From: Sycon ciliatum | Lineage: Eukaryota > Porifera > Calcarea > Leucosolenida > Sycettidae | DNA length: 64,000 bases | Direction: 5' to 3' | Assembly (NCBI RefSeq): GCF_964019385.1 | Contig: NC_088645.1 | Coordinates: 41,025,338-41,089,337 of the forward strand | Shown here: positions 30,025 through 41,289 of the stretch, piece by piece | How positions within the stretch are numbered: the stretch's first letter is position 1 | How the letters are laid out: each line of letters starts with the position of its first letter | Program-made: the position numbers and the translations under genes | Notes under the pieces: generated by a model | Told to the model about the DNA's origin: nothing | The model's database searches: none | Seen by the model: the letters and a program-made list of their open reading frames with translations, nothing else

Positions 30025-32931
30025 ATGATTGTTCTTTATCTTCGTTTTGATTGCTTTGTATTGTGTTACGCAAGTTTTCTCCTATACATCACCATTTTCA
30101 CCAGGCACAGTACCCCACAAAATAGGTCAACTCCCTTGACAATTGCATTCCTAAATGTTTGCAGTCTGCGACACAAGACACATGAAATTAAGGCACTCCT
30201 AGATAGCTCCCAGATCGACGTTATTGGCCTTGCAGAGACATGGCTGGATGAGACTATCAGTAATGGAGAACTAGTCATCCCAGACTACTCCCTCGTGAGA
30301 CTTGACCGTGGGCGCCCAGGAGGCGGCGTGGCATTCTACTATCGCTCATCTCTTGCTCTCCAACCTCGGCTGGACCTTGCGCAGGATGGCCTGGAAGCTC
30401 TTTGGTTACAGACAACGAATTCTGGGACAGCCCACCATGTATTTGCTTGTGTCTACCGCCCACCAACTGAGCCTATCAGCTTTTGGACCCGACTAGAGAG
30501 AGCGCTTGACGGAGCCTCACGGATAACCCCATCGATAACTCTCCTCGGCGATTTCAACACGAATGCCAGACCGCCTAGTATTGATACCAGCAGGACACAC
30601 TATCAAACTCGCCATCTATTTGACTTGGCAGGTGCATTTGGTCTGGCAAACCATGTGGATAGTGCCACGCGCGTGACGCCCGACTGCCCCCAAGGTACCG
30701 TAATCGACCTAATCCTAGCCCGTCCCGAAACAGTAGCGATGTGCCATGTCATTCAGTGCACGATCAGTGACCACTTTGCAGTTCTTGCCAAGCTGGACAT
30801 TTCCGTGCCCAAGCAGTCGACCAGTAAGCCGGCTACATCCACCCGAAATCTCCGCAACATCAATATAAACGACTTCCGAAATGACCTTACTGCTGCAAAC
30901 TTGTATGCTTTTCCTGCTCAGGCTAACGTGGATGAAATGTGGCAAGACTGGTATTCAAAGTTTATAACTGTTCTGGATCGCCATGCTCCATTCACTTGCA
31001 AGCAAAGCCGGAAACGCCCAAGCGAACCACCGTGGTCGGACAGAGACCTGTATCAGCTCACTATGCGGAAGAACAGGCTGCACAAGCGTTGGCTATCGGA
31101 CAAAACTTGCCAGCAGGCCCACTCAGCGTTCAAACAGGCCCGGTCCGCTGCATCAAATGCCTACAGGCGTAAACGGAACGAGTTCTTTCGAAACAAGTGC
31201 GCGGAGAACACGGGAAACCCCCGTCAGCTATGGTCCGTCATAAACTCCGTTACCGGTCGAAAGCGGACACATCAGGAGCCATCGTGTGGTGTAGAGGCGA
31301 TTACGTCTGCTTTCGAGACTGTCGTCACCGACATCACTCGGCCATCCAAACTACTCCTGCCTGCGGGACCCCCTGCAGAGCATTCCCTAGTGTCCTTTCC
31401 ACCCGTCACAGTGGGTGCTTTGGAGCGCTTGCTGCAGCAAGTCAACCCGGCCAAAGCTACTGGAAGTGATGGAATCCCGGGTCTCCTAATCAAGTATTGT
31501 GCTGATATATTAGCTTCATCTCTTACCACATTGTTTAATGCATCATTATCCAGCGGCGAAGTTCCACAGCAGTTCAAATTAGCTCACGTTGTTCCGCTCC
31601 ACAAGTCTGGTGATCCCTCTGTTCCCAAACATTTCCGACCGGTATCACTGCTACCGATACTGTCCAAAATCCTTGAGAAGGTCGTGCAGAAATCGTTGGT
31701 GGAACATGTCGCAAAGATGAACATCTTGCCAGTGACCCAATTTGCGTTCCGTCATGGGCACTCTACGGAAGACGCTCTTTCCCTACTAACTGACAGAGTC
31801 GACACTGGGCGAGATGACGGTCTAGTTGTGGCAACCTGCCTTCTAGATATGTCGAAAGCCTTCGACAAAGTCAAGCACAGCATTCTTATCCAGGATCTTT
31901 TTGACATTGGCGTTACTGGAGGAGCACTGACTTGGTTCAAACATTACCTGTCAAGTCGCCAACAGCAAGTGCGCACTGGTACCGGACTCGGCAGGGTTGT
32001 TACATGCACCTGCGGTGTTCCGCAGGGTTCAGTCCTGGGGCCGCTGCTCTTCAGCATATACACTAGAGACGTACCGACTGTTACCTGCCCGACTATGTCA
32101 ATCCAGTTTGCAGACGATATAGCCTTGACTTCCACCCGCCGCAGCGCTGACCTCGTTTCTTCTGAGCTCACAACAGCCGTCTCTAACCTAGCTCGCTGGC
32201 TAGCCTCCCGTGGTCTCATCCTCAACGCCACCAAGAGTCAGCTCCTTGTCTTTGCAGGATCCAATGGCCAGAGTCCCAACGTTGTGGTAAAGTGCGATGG
32301 CATACCCGTGCCAAGCGTCACCAGTGCCCGCTACCTTGGCATCACCTTGGATGTACGCATGCCATGGCAGCCCCAGGTCGATGCGAGCATCACGAAAGCC
32401 AATAAGAAAATTGGAACTCTGTGGCGGACACGAAAGTCGCTAACACTTGCTAGCCGTGTGCTGTTCTTCAAGGCAGCTATCATGCCGGATCTACTGTATG
32501 GGTCCGTTGCGTTTAGCCCAGGTCTCACTCAGGCCCAGACCGACCGGCTCCAAGTAGCACAAAACCGTGGGGCAAGAGCAGTTTATGGCCGGCCGGGGTT
32601 CTCTCGTGCCAGTGATCTCCTGGAACGCATGCAGGTGTTCAGGATTGGAGAAATACATCGGCAGAAGGTCCTGGTCTTTGTCTGGAGGTGCATACACGCC
32701 AGTGCGAGTCCATCCCTCCAGGAGCTCTTCGTACGCTGCGCGGATCGTAGGACGCGCCTGGATCTCGCCCTGGGGCTCCGTCTACCAGCTACACGAACCC
32801 GCGCCGGACGATCTCGCCCTGCCTCCCGAGGTAGTGCCCTTTGGAACGTCCTACCGGATGCAGTCAGAGTACTGTCGTCTCTCAGCAGCTTCAAAGCTGC
32901 CGTCGTACCGTATACACTCCGATCTTCCTGA
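30025..32931 (+). CDS. LINE ORF2: AP-like endonuclease and reverse transcriptase, intact
   Basis: 968 uninterrupted codons. The endonuclease spans residues ~40-255: FLNVCSL (metal-binding Asn), GLAETWLDE (catalytic Glu), GGGVAFYY, LLGDFNTN (Asp/Asn at ~175) and TISDHFAV (Asp-His at ~248). The RT spans ~460-760: FRPVSLLPILSK, LDMSKAFDKV (motif A, ~606), GVPQGSVLGPLLFS (motif B) and QFADDIALTS (motif C, ~694), with KSQLLVFAGS and ARYLGITLDV of the thumb. The C-terminal ~150 residues include SRGSALWNVLPDAVRVL. All catalytic residues are present, so the enzyme could be active if ORF1 were supplied. By architecture it belongs to the CR1/L2/Jockey side of LINEs; the exact clade was not decided. The first ~30 residues are hydrophobic and may be translated leader, with a true start further in. 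Confidence 0.93.
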   Translation: MIVLYLRFDCFVLCYASFLLYITIFTRHSTPQNRSTPLTIAFLNVCSLRHKTHEIKALLDSSQIDVIGLAETWLDETISNGELVIPDYSLVRLDRGRPGGGVAFYYRSSLALQPRLDLAQDGLEALWLQTTNSGTAHHVFACVYRPPTEPISFWTRLERALDGASRITPSITLLGDFNTNARPPSIDTSRTHYQTRHLFDLAGAFGLANHVDSATRVTPDCPQGTVIDLILARPETVAMCHVIQCTISDHFAVLAKLDISVPKQSTSKPATSTRNLRNININDFRNDLTAANLYAFPAQANVDEMWQDWYSKFITVLDRHAPFTCKQSRKRPSEPPWSDRDLYQLTMRKNRLHKRWLSDKTCQQAHSAFKQARSAASNAYRRKRNEFFRNKCAENTGNPRQLWSVINSVTGRKRTHQEPSCGVEAITSAFETVVTDITRPSKLLLPAGPPAEHSLVSFPPVTVGALERLLQQVNPAKATGSDGIPGLLIKYCADILASSLTTLFNASLSSGEVPQQFKLAHVVPLHKSGDPSVPKHFRPVSLLPILSKILEKVVQKSLVEHVAKMNILPVTQFAFRHGHSTEDALSLLTDRVDTGRDDGLVVATCLLDMSKAFDKVKHSILIQDLFDIGVTGGALTWFKHYLSSRQQQVRTGTGLGRVVTCTCGVPQGSVLGPLLFSIYTRDVPTVTCPTMSIQFADDIALTSTRRSADLVSSELTTAVSNLARWLASRGLILNATKSQLLVFAGSNGQSPNVVVKCDGIPVPSVTSARYLGITLDVRMPWQPQVDASITKANKKIGTLWRTRKSLTLASRVLFFKAAIMPDLLYGSVAFSPGLTQAQTDRLQVAQNRGARAVYGRPGFSRASDLLERMQVFRIGEIHRQKVLVFVWRCIHASASPSLQELFVRCADRRTRLDLALGLRLPATRTRAGRSRPASRGSALWNVLPDAVRVLSSLSSFKAAVVPYTLRSS

Positions 32932-33483
32932 TGTTATGATTAGAAACTTGCCCTGAGACAGCTTCCTGTCTGTGATTGATTTTCACTGTTTACCATTATT
33001 ATTTGCCATGGCGACCCCCGTAAGTCCGTAACTGGCAGGGCAGGGTTGGGCCTTTCATCCTCCCGATGTTAGTAGCAAGTACTCTCGTTAGCAGTAACTG
33101 TTAGTACTTTGTTTGTTTGTTTTTTATTTTTTTATTTTCTCTATTTTATTCTCTTTACCAGGCGTGGGCCATCCCCTGGACAAACAAAATGGGTGCCTTA
33201 TTATTATTTTTCTGTTTCTGTTTTAATGACAGTCCACTGCACGCCTGAAAAAAGTACTTAGTTTATTAGGCGGGTTACAGAACTATCGACTTATCGTTCG
33301 CTGGCTTACTTGTAGTTTGATAACGCTTCGCTCTTCATTGAGATATCTACCATTCTCTCTTTGGTCTCCTTATTTTCTCCCCAACCCTCCTTCCCTGTAA
33401 CATAATAACATATTCGCTGCCTTGTCATTGAGCATTTGTGCTCGTTTGGATTTGCGAATTCAAATAAAGTATACATACACATA
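32932..33483 (+). other. LINE 3' UTR and tail
   Basis: AT-rich, with AATAAAG close to the end (about 33463), a polyadenylation-like signal, then a CATA-type simple repeat tail. A copy of the distal part is at 60455-60650 (minus). Confidence 0.8.
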
Positions 33484-34712
33484 CATACATGTTAGGTCTT
33501 TCCGCTTGTTTGGATCTTTTTCCATATGTATCCGGCTGTGGATTTCTTTTTGTTGAGTTGATAGCTCAATAACAGCAGGGCTCGTACTTCTAGCAATCCT
33601 CTTCTGTGGTTTCTTTCTTCCAAATGCCTTTTCCGCTGCTGCATGGGTAGATGACACAAATCTCTCCCAGGTTTGGTCTAGCGTGGAAATATCTTCAGGC
33701 GGGGTGTTTATGTCTGGCAACGTGCTTGCTATGGCATTTTTGAAACTTTCAGCAGAGTCTTGTGTGGGTCTGTTGTACTTGATGAAACAGCGGTAATTGG
33801 TTGCTTTATAATATAATGTTGTACACCGCCAGAATGTTAGTCGAAAATCTGCAATAACCAGATGGTGATCGGATCTTATTGTGAATCCACCGTATGATCT
33901 GGCATTCACAACGCGCACTGTGTTTGATCTTCGCATAATCACAAAATCAATCATGTTTCGAACAGGTTGGCCATCCCTGTGTACGAGCCCATCCGAGAAC
34001 CATGTCGAACGATGCTGCATACGATGCTTGAACATGGTGTTGCATAAAATCAGATTTTGCTCTTCACACAGCTCAATCAGTCTCTCACCGTTCGCGTTGC
34101 TTGATACGTGCTTGGAGAAACATCCCACTGCGCCTCCTGAAGCAGGTCGGGCGCTCCCTACTTTTGCATTCAGGTCTCCCAATATCATAAAATAATTATT
34201 AATCATCTCTTCTACTGACCTCCTGGGCAATACCTCGTAGTGCGGAGTAGAAGTCATCTGTTTCCTGAGGATGTGATGTCGAGCGTTGCAGCGTCGGAGC
34301 GTAGCATGCAGCAGACCACCGACTGTCCGTGCACGCGTGAGGGAGTTGCTGTCAGGTCGAGGTCCATTTCGGAGACGAACTGATATCATCCGTTCGGAGA
34401 TAAATTTGTACGACTCCACATTTTATTAGTTTCTTGTTGATGAGAAGAAGGGCTAACTCCAGCTCTGGACGACGAGCCACCCGAACGATACAGAACATGT
34501 CCGTTGTCGTACGTGTCTACACCGGCTCCGTTCAGCCAGGTCTCCGTCAGTCCGAGGATGTCAAGCCTGTATTGTTCGAAATCTTGTATTATTGTAATTT
34601 TCTTGATGTTGCTTTTCAAGGAACGAGCGTTGAACGTTCCTGCTCTGAGGGGCGAGTCATTCTTACTGCGCTCCGTAAATATAGTTGCCTTCGGCTTATT
34701 CAAGCAACTCAT
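33484..34712 (-). mobile_element. RTE-like LINE, endonuclease domain (frameshifted)
   Basis: The minus frame from 34712 reads GTFNARSLKSN, then LDILGLTETWLNG (catalytic Glu). After frameshifts near 34420 and 34230 (FYSALRGIAQEV lies in the middle frame), MILGDLNAKVG (Asp/Asn), DFVIMRRSN and RSDHHLVIADF (Asp-His) follow. It ends with IHMEKDPNKRKDLT at the junction with the inserted LINE. With 28703-29005 and 28259-28381 it forms one LINE broken by three insertions; it is inactive. Confidence 0.8.
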
Positions 34713-34869
34713 CTAGTAGCAACTCATCTGTCTGGAAACATTGTCAAGGAACAAAAGTCTCTCGCAAGAGCGAGAGCTGCCGGGAGTTCAACCCGACAAA
34801 CCAAACAGGTCGCATGTCTCCCAAATAATGGGTTCCACGCATGTGTCAACTGTTTCCTCATGAAATAGA

Positions 34870-35360
34870 TTGCAGCACTCAAGTACATGCCATTTTTTTA
34901 CACCGATTTTGTCAATGAAGTCCAGCCATAGCTCTTTGTCCCGTGCAATTATTATGTTGAGGCAATCCTCGAGCGCGTGTGTCCGAGAGGGGAGATGTCG
35001 GATTTCACCACATCAATCCACCGAAGCCTTGGTCGTCCACGTGGACGCTTGATCTTTGACCATTGTTGACGTGTCGATGGCCATGGTTAGCGCGCCATAG
35101 GAAGCCGTGCCCGGACCTTCCCGAACAACATGGCCGAACCATAGGAGACGTCTTCTCTTGCAGACCCTGCTGATTGGTTGCTGTTTTGATTTTTCATACA
35201 GAATTTGGTTGGATATGCAGTGCGGGTAGTGGACTCCGAAGATACAACGGAGCTTTCTTCTCTGCCATACATCTAGCTGTTCATTCTGTCGCTTCGTGAG
35301 GGTCCACAGGCCGCAGTTATACAGCAGCACTGGAACAATGAGAACCGAGAACATGCAAAG
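34870..35360 (-). mobile_element. RTE-like LINE C-terminus
   Basis: The minus frame from 35354 reads VPVLLYNCGLWTLTKRQNEQ, then RKLRCIFGVHYPHCISNQIL and RRRLLWFGHVVREG, the conserved C-terminal part of RTE-type proteins. Possibly the 3' end of another copy of the RTE family to its left. Short and frameshifted. Confidence 0.75.
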
Positions 35361-35379
35361 CTGTGAGTCCAGGCAATGC

Positions 35380-35909
35380 AGCTTCCATGCTATCGAGCCG
35401 AATGCTCAGTTCTTTAGTGGTGCATTCTACACCCTGGTTAGGAGTACAGCACTGGACAGGATGACGGTGGCGGGGGCGCAGACGTCGACTGTATCAGCAC
35501 TGATCTCAAACACAACAGCCAGAGTAAACATTTCCGGCCAGCATGGAGAGGCCTTCCCCACGAACATTAGAGTCGTGCAAGGTGACCCGCTATGGCCCAC
35601 TATGTTCAATATGTATGCCGAAGAAGCCATGCGGAAGATCGATGCAGTTAGTAGCCTTGCAAGAACTCAAGATGTACCCTCACCTTCAACACGCAGATGA
35701 TACAACTATGCACGCAGCATCGAGGAGTGCTGTGGAGACCATGGTAGCCAACTGTGAGCCGATCTTCAAAGAAGACAACCTCAACCTTAACGTACAAAAA
35801 AACGTATATTTTTAAAACTGCTTCCCGCACTGATGCATCGTGGAAACGGTCAAGCTCCTTGGTTCCTTACTGGACTCCACGGAGGATGTGGCAGCCAGGA
35901 TCGGTGCAG
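35380..35909 (+). mobile_element. RTE-like LINE RT fragment (plus strand)
   Basis: Across three frames: SARVNISGQHGEAFPTNI-like start, VVQGDPLWPTMFNMYAEEAM (motif B region, normally RQGDPLSP), HLQHADDTTMHAAS (ADD motif), and KLLGSLLDSTEDVAARIG. The RT active site is preserved but frameshifted. It lies head-to-head with the minus-strand fragment at 34870-35360. Confidence 0.75.
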
Positions 35910-36688
35910 TATAGTATATTATCACTCCCTTAGTATTGACTCGCATAGATTTTTGCCATACCTAAGCAGTCAAATATTCTTGCATATTTCACTCCTTAGG
36001 ACTGCTTACATGTATACCGTATTTCCGCAAATAAAAGGCCGTCCTCGTATACAACGCCTTCCTCGTATACAAGGCCGGGGCAGGGGGCGATTGAAAAAAT
36101 ATAAGACCGTCTCCGATTAGAAGGCCGGGCCTACTAAATGAGTCTCAAACTTTTTGTTAAAATAGAAGACCGTGCTCAAACTGTGGGTAAAAGACTTTAT
36201 TAAAGTAGAAGACCGTGCTCAAACTGTCTAGAAGAAAATGGAAGAATGGGGGTAAAACTGTGTGGCGAAAAATAGAACACCGGGGTCAAACTGGGTTGAA
36301 AGAATAAAAGACCGTCCTCGAATACAAGACCGTCCTCGATTATAAGGCAGGGTTAGGACGAGGTTGAAAAAATAGTAGACCGGCCTACTATTTGTGGAAA
36401 TACGGTATTTGATTGCTTAGGGGTTGCGCAGTTGAACGGTGCCTAGTGCAGCATTGTCACTGCATGAGTAGGTGGTGGTGCAACGGTTGTGCAATCATAA
36501 AGCCGAGATTCATGAGGTTATCGTTCTGGAATTTGAAATACGGACTGCTTGTCGTGATAAATATAATATTGACTTCGTACTTGGTCAGTATAGGAGATAA
36601 AACCTCGTAAAAGACCTCGGATTCGCCTCGGTCTTTTACTCGGCTTTTATTTCATATTGACCTCGTACTCAGTCAATATTAGATACGT
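35910..36688 (+). repeat. Dispersed repeat 'A/B', copy A (interrupted)
   Basis: Matches copy B at 48060-48470 in reverse complement, apart from the nested MITE at 36015-36407. Shared parts include CACTCCTTAGG, TGCAACGGTTGTGCAATCAT, and a foldback end with AAAGACCTCGG...CCTCGGTCTTTTAC. No coding. Confidence 0.85.
36015..36407. mobile_element. MITE with TACCGTATTTCCGCAAATA termini, TA target
   Basis: Inverted ends TACCGTATTTCCGCAAATA and TATTTGTGGAAATACGGTA. The interior consists of degenerate repeats of AATAxAAGACCGTCCTCG. Inserted in repeat copy A; copy B lacks it. A TA duplication fits Tc1/mariner or pogo type MITEs. Confidence 0.85.
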
Positions 36689-36704
36689 ATTTATTCATAC
36701 ATAC

Positions 36705-36870
36705 ATATTTCTCTAGGGCAGTCCCCACAGACCTATGGTCTCCTTATGGGGTACTCTAGCCAATCTAGGATTGCGATACGAAATTGACTTGGTGAAGCAG
36801 CACGGCGGACCGATGCCGGAACTGAGTTCCAGCGGTCAGCGGCTAAAATAAGAAAGAGAGGAATATTCCG
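36705..36870 (-). mobile_element. CR1-like LINE 3' end, truncated
   Basis: The minus frame reads ADRWNSVPASVRRA...DWLEYPIRRP, then the 3' UTR ACCATAGGTCTGTGGGG. Same terminus as at 10946 and 37323. Its upstream part is replaced by the inverted repeat at 36890. Confidence 0.8.
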
Positions 36871-36889
36871 AATTATAGCAATAAAAACT

Positions 36890-37323
36890 GCTTTATGGCA
36901 GTTTTCTAAAAAAAAGTTATTGTGTTCTAGTCCATGGACCCCGTCTAAAAAGTAAGAAATTAACGGAATGTGATAGCCGAAAATTAAAATTTCACACAAA
37001 ACCTCACAATAATCACACACAGGATGAAAAGCGAGAAGACCTTTTCCCTTCGTGGTCCTCTTTCCTAATAATAAGGCATGTTGGCGCAGTACTCGTACAA
37101 GTCACCCGTGAAGTATCAGACCAAGATGGACTCTTTTGGTCGGACTAAACAAGTGTTGAAAGCAGTATTTTTTTTAAAACTAAGATCCTCAAGTGTTGTG
37201 ATTATTGTGAGGTTTTGTGTGAAATTTTAATTTTCGGCTATCACATTTCGTTAATTTCTTACTTTTTAGACGGGGTCCATGGACTAGAACACAATAACTT
37301 TTTCTAGAAAACTGCCATAAAGC
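36890..37323. repeat. Foldback: ~127 bp inverted arms around a 181 bp centre
   Basis: Left arm 36890-37016 (CTTTATGGCAGTTTTC...GTCCATGGACC...) and right arm 37198-37323 are near-perfect reverse complements. The arms include GTCCATGGAC at the same point. The outside sequences are LINE C-termini in opposite orientation. Confidence 0.9.
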
Positions 37324-38458
37324 TCATGAAGTTCTACTGAGTGAACTTCTGGAGATCGGTGTCGGTGGTACTGCCTTGCAGTGGTTCTGTAGCTACCTTA
37401 CCCACAGGAAGCAACGTGTGGTCACCAAGACACAGCAAGGCCTTACATATAGCAGCAACAGGGGGGTTCCGCAAGGCTCCGTCTTGGGGCCCTCTCTCTT
37501 CAATCTGTCAGTCAGAAAGCTCCCATCTGTACCCCAGCACTGCAAGGCTCGACAGTACGCGGACGACGTCTCCCTGTACAAAGCTGGCAAGAACGTCAAA
37601 CAATTGTGCAAGGAGTTGACAGAAGACATTGTGAAAGTGAAAGAGTTCTTGGCGGCCAGAGGCTTACTGCTGAATCCTTCCAAGACGCAGTTTGTCGTGT
37701 TCAGGTCAAAGTGCAAGCCCCTTGACCCTAGCGTGGCTCTACAGCTGGGTGAGGTCACAATCAACCCTAGTGCACACATTCGATACCTTGGCATTATACT
37801 CGACGAACATCTCTCCTTTGGAGAGCACGTTAGGCAACTAGAGCGGAAAGTTGGAAGTAAGTTAGCCATGTTCAGAAAGGTCCGAGATCACATGACGGTA
37901 ACTGCAAAGCGTGCATTTTACATTTGTTCCATTCAGACAGTACTCGAGTATGGGAGCAACTCATTTGCTCACTGCTTGTCAGTAACTCTGCATGACCATC
38001 TAGTCCGTCTTAGTAATAGAGCTCTACGCATTGTGTTCAGTATGCCTCGTTTTTCTGACGTATCCCTTATTAATGCACGCCATCACATTCTCCCTTTGTC
38101 TGTGCGCTATCAGTTCAAACTCTATATCTTAGTGTTTCGTGTCCTGAATCAGGTAACTACTACTCTCCTTACTGATTGCTTTTGCCTTCGTTCTACTTCT
38201 ACTCGTACCAATTCCTGCACTCGCTCCCAGGTATCTTCGTCTGTGACTCTACCCAAGGCTAAAACTCGTTTCGGTCTCTTTTCAGTTTCTTTCATCGGTT
38301 CCGACCGTTGGAATGCCCTCCCTGCTGCAGTCCGCTTATGCTCTTCCCTGCATCTATTCCGTAATTCAGTACTTTCATTTCTAGGGTACCCTGTAAGAAG
38401 GCCTTAGGCCTGTGGGGATTGCCCTATCAAAAATTTGATAATAATAATAATAATAATA
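37323..38458 (+). mobile_element. CR1-like LINE, RT and C-terminus, long open frame
   Basis: A 343-codon frame (37376-38407) is intact from the RT palm to the stop: GVPQGSVLGPSLFN (motif B), QYADDVSLYKAG (motif C, YADD), LLNPSKTQFVVFRS, IRYLGIILDEHLSF, and FIGSDRWNALPAAVR near the C-terminal FLGYPVRRP. The first part, including motif A and the endonuclease, is missing, so it is 5'-truncated. It is the longest representative here of the PVRRP family; the 3' UTR ends in (ATA)n at 38436-38457. Confidence 0.9.
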
Positions 38459-38930
38459 GGGGATGAGACGGAAGAGAGCGACGTGAGCAAAAAGTCAGCT
38501 GTATTTTGTCACTTGTTATCACGTCCAGATTGTCTTGGTGTGTACGATGATTCTCACTTTTCTGTTTTGTGCCGTGCAAGTTATGTTAAGCAGTTGAAGG
38601 TTCTGGAAGCTGTATGTATTCGTGTGCATAATCCTGTTCTTTGTAAACAAAAGAAGCATGTAGTCGCGCTAAAGTTGTTCTCGTAGCTGGTTATCAGATG
38701 TAAATGTTGTGTCATGTTGCACTGTATCACCTCTTGCTTTGTGGCTGCACTCAGTTATATACGTTAGCACTATGTTTGACACCTATTATGTAATGCTGTA
38801 GCACTTCCTTTGTTGTTCACACTTTTAATTAATTATGCTGTTATAAAATGTTCTATTGTTGTACACAGTACCCTCAGTTCCGATACTATTCACTGATGAG
38901 CGGAACACGAAAATCGATTTTGAATAACAT
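38459..38930 (+). mobile_element. Possible Penelope/GIY-YIG-type retroelement 3' end
   Basis: The frame reads DETEESDVSKKSAVFCHLLS, then KVLEAVCIRVHNPVLCKQKKHVVALKLF and stop. An 'E..YI....P.LC.QK.....L.LF' ending is typical of GIY-YIG endonuclease C-termini fused to some RTs. A 3' non-coding part with ACTGATGAGCGGAACACGAAA follows, similar to the tail of such elements. Only the last ~70 codons remain. Confidence 0.45.
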
Positions 38931-40640
38931 AAAAATCCTTAAAAATTCCATGAACTCGTTGTTGTCTGGCCATGTCTGCATCGATTATACTCCTAATTGC
39001 ACTAATAAAATTGCTTTCTCCACGCCGACTCTTTAAATAATAATAAAGCAGTTTTTATTGCTATAATTTTTTTCTTTTTTTTGGCTAAGGATGATTATTA
39101 TAATAGTTGTGTCACCAATGGAATGCCCTAAATGAGTGCCTACATGTAGCGCCTCTACATGTGCATCATATCAAATTCAATACCGTATTATAAGCATTGA
39201 TGTGCAAGCCTTTTCTTGCAGATAATGGCACTATAAGTGTTGTAGTCTTGCATATTCATGTTCTTCTGCATGAGGGGAATCATATGGGTAGTGGCGGTGA
39301 TACTTTTTTTTATACGCAGGGCATCCTGTGGATGTTGCTGTTGCAGAATTTCATGATAAAATTGTCTTGTCTTTCAGAAAATTCGGATGTCCACACCCTA
39401 AATCACATTTACTTGAGAATTGTAACGAGGTACGTGCCGCAAATGTTTTTGTTGAATCTGTGTTTATAATTGTAGTCATGGGTTGTCGTGATAAGGTCAT
39501 CCGGCATCATAATTATTGTACTGAAATCGTAATCTTGTTGATGTCGATAAAACTTTTGGAAGTAGTTCAATGACTTCAAAGTGTTACAAGTCCACGATTG
39601 TCTAAAACAACACAGCAAAGGAGGAACAATAAACATGTATTAAAATGTAAACAAATACATTGTTAAGTCCGACACCTCGTTCCAACAACTACACTGATCC
39701 TGAGGATATAAGGGGCAAGGATATATGGTTGGAGGTACTGAGAGATAAACAAGGCACTCCATAATAATAAAATGTTACACGACTTTGGGGGAGTATGAAT
39801 GATATCCAGTCAAACCTCTTTAGGACGAACATCAAGGGACCGATGGTATTTGTTCTGTGAGTTTGTCTTAACCCTATTTTATAACGAGTGAATACAATTA
39901 TTTCTCCAATAGAGACACGAATAGATTTCTTCTACAGCGAAAGATTCTAAGCCAGACCAAACCATTGACTCGTCTTGTATGAAACAAATGAGTCACTGAA
40001 CCTTTCTTTAGCAACATGACGGCAACTGAAACAACAGAGAAAATACGATACATACACACCCTAGTAAAATAAAAGTTAACAATAATAAATAATAATAATA
40101 CAGCACATTCTCGCAGGTACATGTACTACAAACAGATTGCAGAACGTAATCCTTGCTCTGCCGGCACGCAAATTTATTTGGGGCAGTGCAATCTCGGCGC
40201 TACTCACAAATCAAACAGCCCAGACTCGAGTAAACAAATCCAATCGTACGAGATTTTCACGAGACTGCACCCATTGGCTTGTTCCGTATGAAGCAAACAA
40301 GTCACTGAATGCATGAACCTCTCCATAATCGAGATTTTCCCTGATATGCGAATTTATTTTGCAAACTCGGCCAATGGGTCCTTGAACCTTTCCCTCCAGA
40401 TTGGGAACTGCCAACGATGCTATGCCACTGCAAAATTCAGATTCTACCCTATGATCGGAGCACGGAATGCCGGAAGCAATCATGACCAGTGCCTTACTTG
40501 TAACGTACCAATGTACAATGAACATGAGTATTTCGACAACACATCTAAGCCTCAGCAGCAACATAAGCCTTACCGTCAAGAAGGTGAACTCGCGTTCTTC
40601 GCACACTGTTGGCAAGGGCAAAGAGATACGAATGGATCTA
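38931..40640. other. Unassigned AT-rich region
   Basis: Contains a small decayed MITE-like piece near 39810-39890 (CAGTCAAACCTCTTTAGGAC). TAAAGCAGTTTTTATTGCTATAA (about 39044-39066, quoted in part) echoes 36876-36895 in reverse. No gene recognised. Confidence 0.4.
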
Positions 40641-40645
40641 AATCC

Positions 40646-40965
40646 GAATAAAATCAGCACACGTTTCCGTAAATGAAAGGGTGAGCATAAGCAAATGAAT
40701 CGAAGGAAACTGGTCAACTCAGAGATCACCTGTTATTGAGCATTCCGTAAAAGGAGGCCTCGACAGCAGAAAAGCTAAATTTAGAAAAGAGATACTGTAG
40801 CTGTCAGCTTTTCCATTATTAAATTTATTGTATTCCATAATTCCACCTAAAATCAGCACACTTTTCGTAAATGAAAGAGTCAACACAAGCAAATTAATCA
40901 AAGGGAACTGGTCAACTCACCTGTCATTGAGTAATACTCCGTGAAAGGAGGTCTCAGCAGAGCCG
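40646..40965. repeat. Direct duplication, ~120 bp unit, two copies
   Basis: 40646-40770 and 40848-40965 share AAATCAGCACAC, GTAAATGAAAG, CTGGTCAACTCA and CCGTRAAAGGAGG in order, with about 80-85% identity by eye. Confidence 0.8.
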
Positions 40966-41125
40966 AAACGAAATAAGCCACGACACGAAATATCCAAAAC
41001 AGCTCAGGCAAGAAGCAGTTCCAAAGAAGGAAGTTCCTCGCGCATGCACATCCGAAAACGGACTGCACTGCAACACAATGTCTGCCATGCACGTGCACAG
41101 CACGCGGCTACCACCCGTTGGTAGA

Positions 41126-41206
41126 TCTAATACCGAGCACCTTACGTAGAAACTTACGTAGCCTAAGTGAAATACCGAGCACCTTACGTAGAAACTTACG
41201 TAGCAT
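41126..41206. repeat. Two tandem copies of a ~43 bp unit
   Basis: AATACCGAGCACCTTACGTA followed by GAAACTTACGTAGC occurs twice. Confidence 0.9.
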
Positions 41207-41289
41207 AGCGATGTCGTTTTTTCTGCCATGTGAACACAATAATAGAAAAGCTGACAGGATCGCTTATCTAAATAACCAAATTGAGACGG

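Larger units (their letters stand above)
29006..33483 (+). mobile_element. LINE with intact ORF2, 5'-truncated in ORF1
   Basis: About 4.5 kb: ORF1 remainder, complete ORF2 and a 3' UTR ending in a TATACATACACATACATACA tail. It splits the RTE-like LINE on the other strand. The last ~190 bp of its 3' UTR recur in reverse within the kinase intron (60455-60650), showing the family has moved more than once nearby. Confidence 0.9.
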
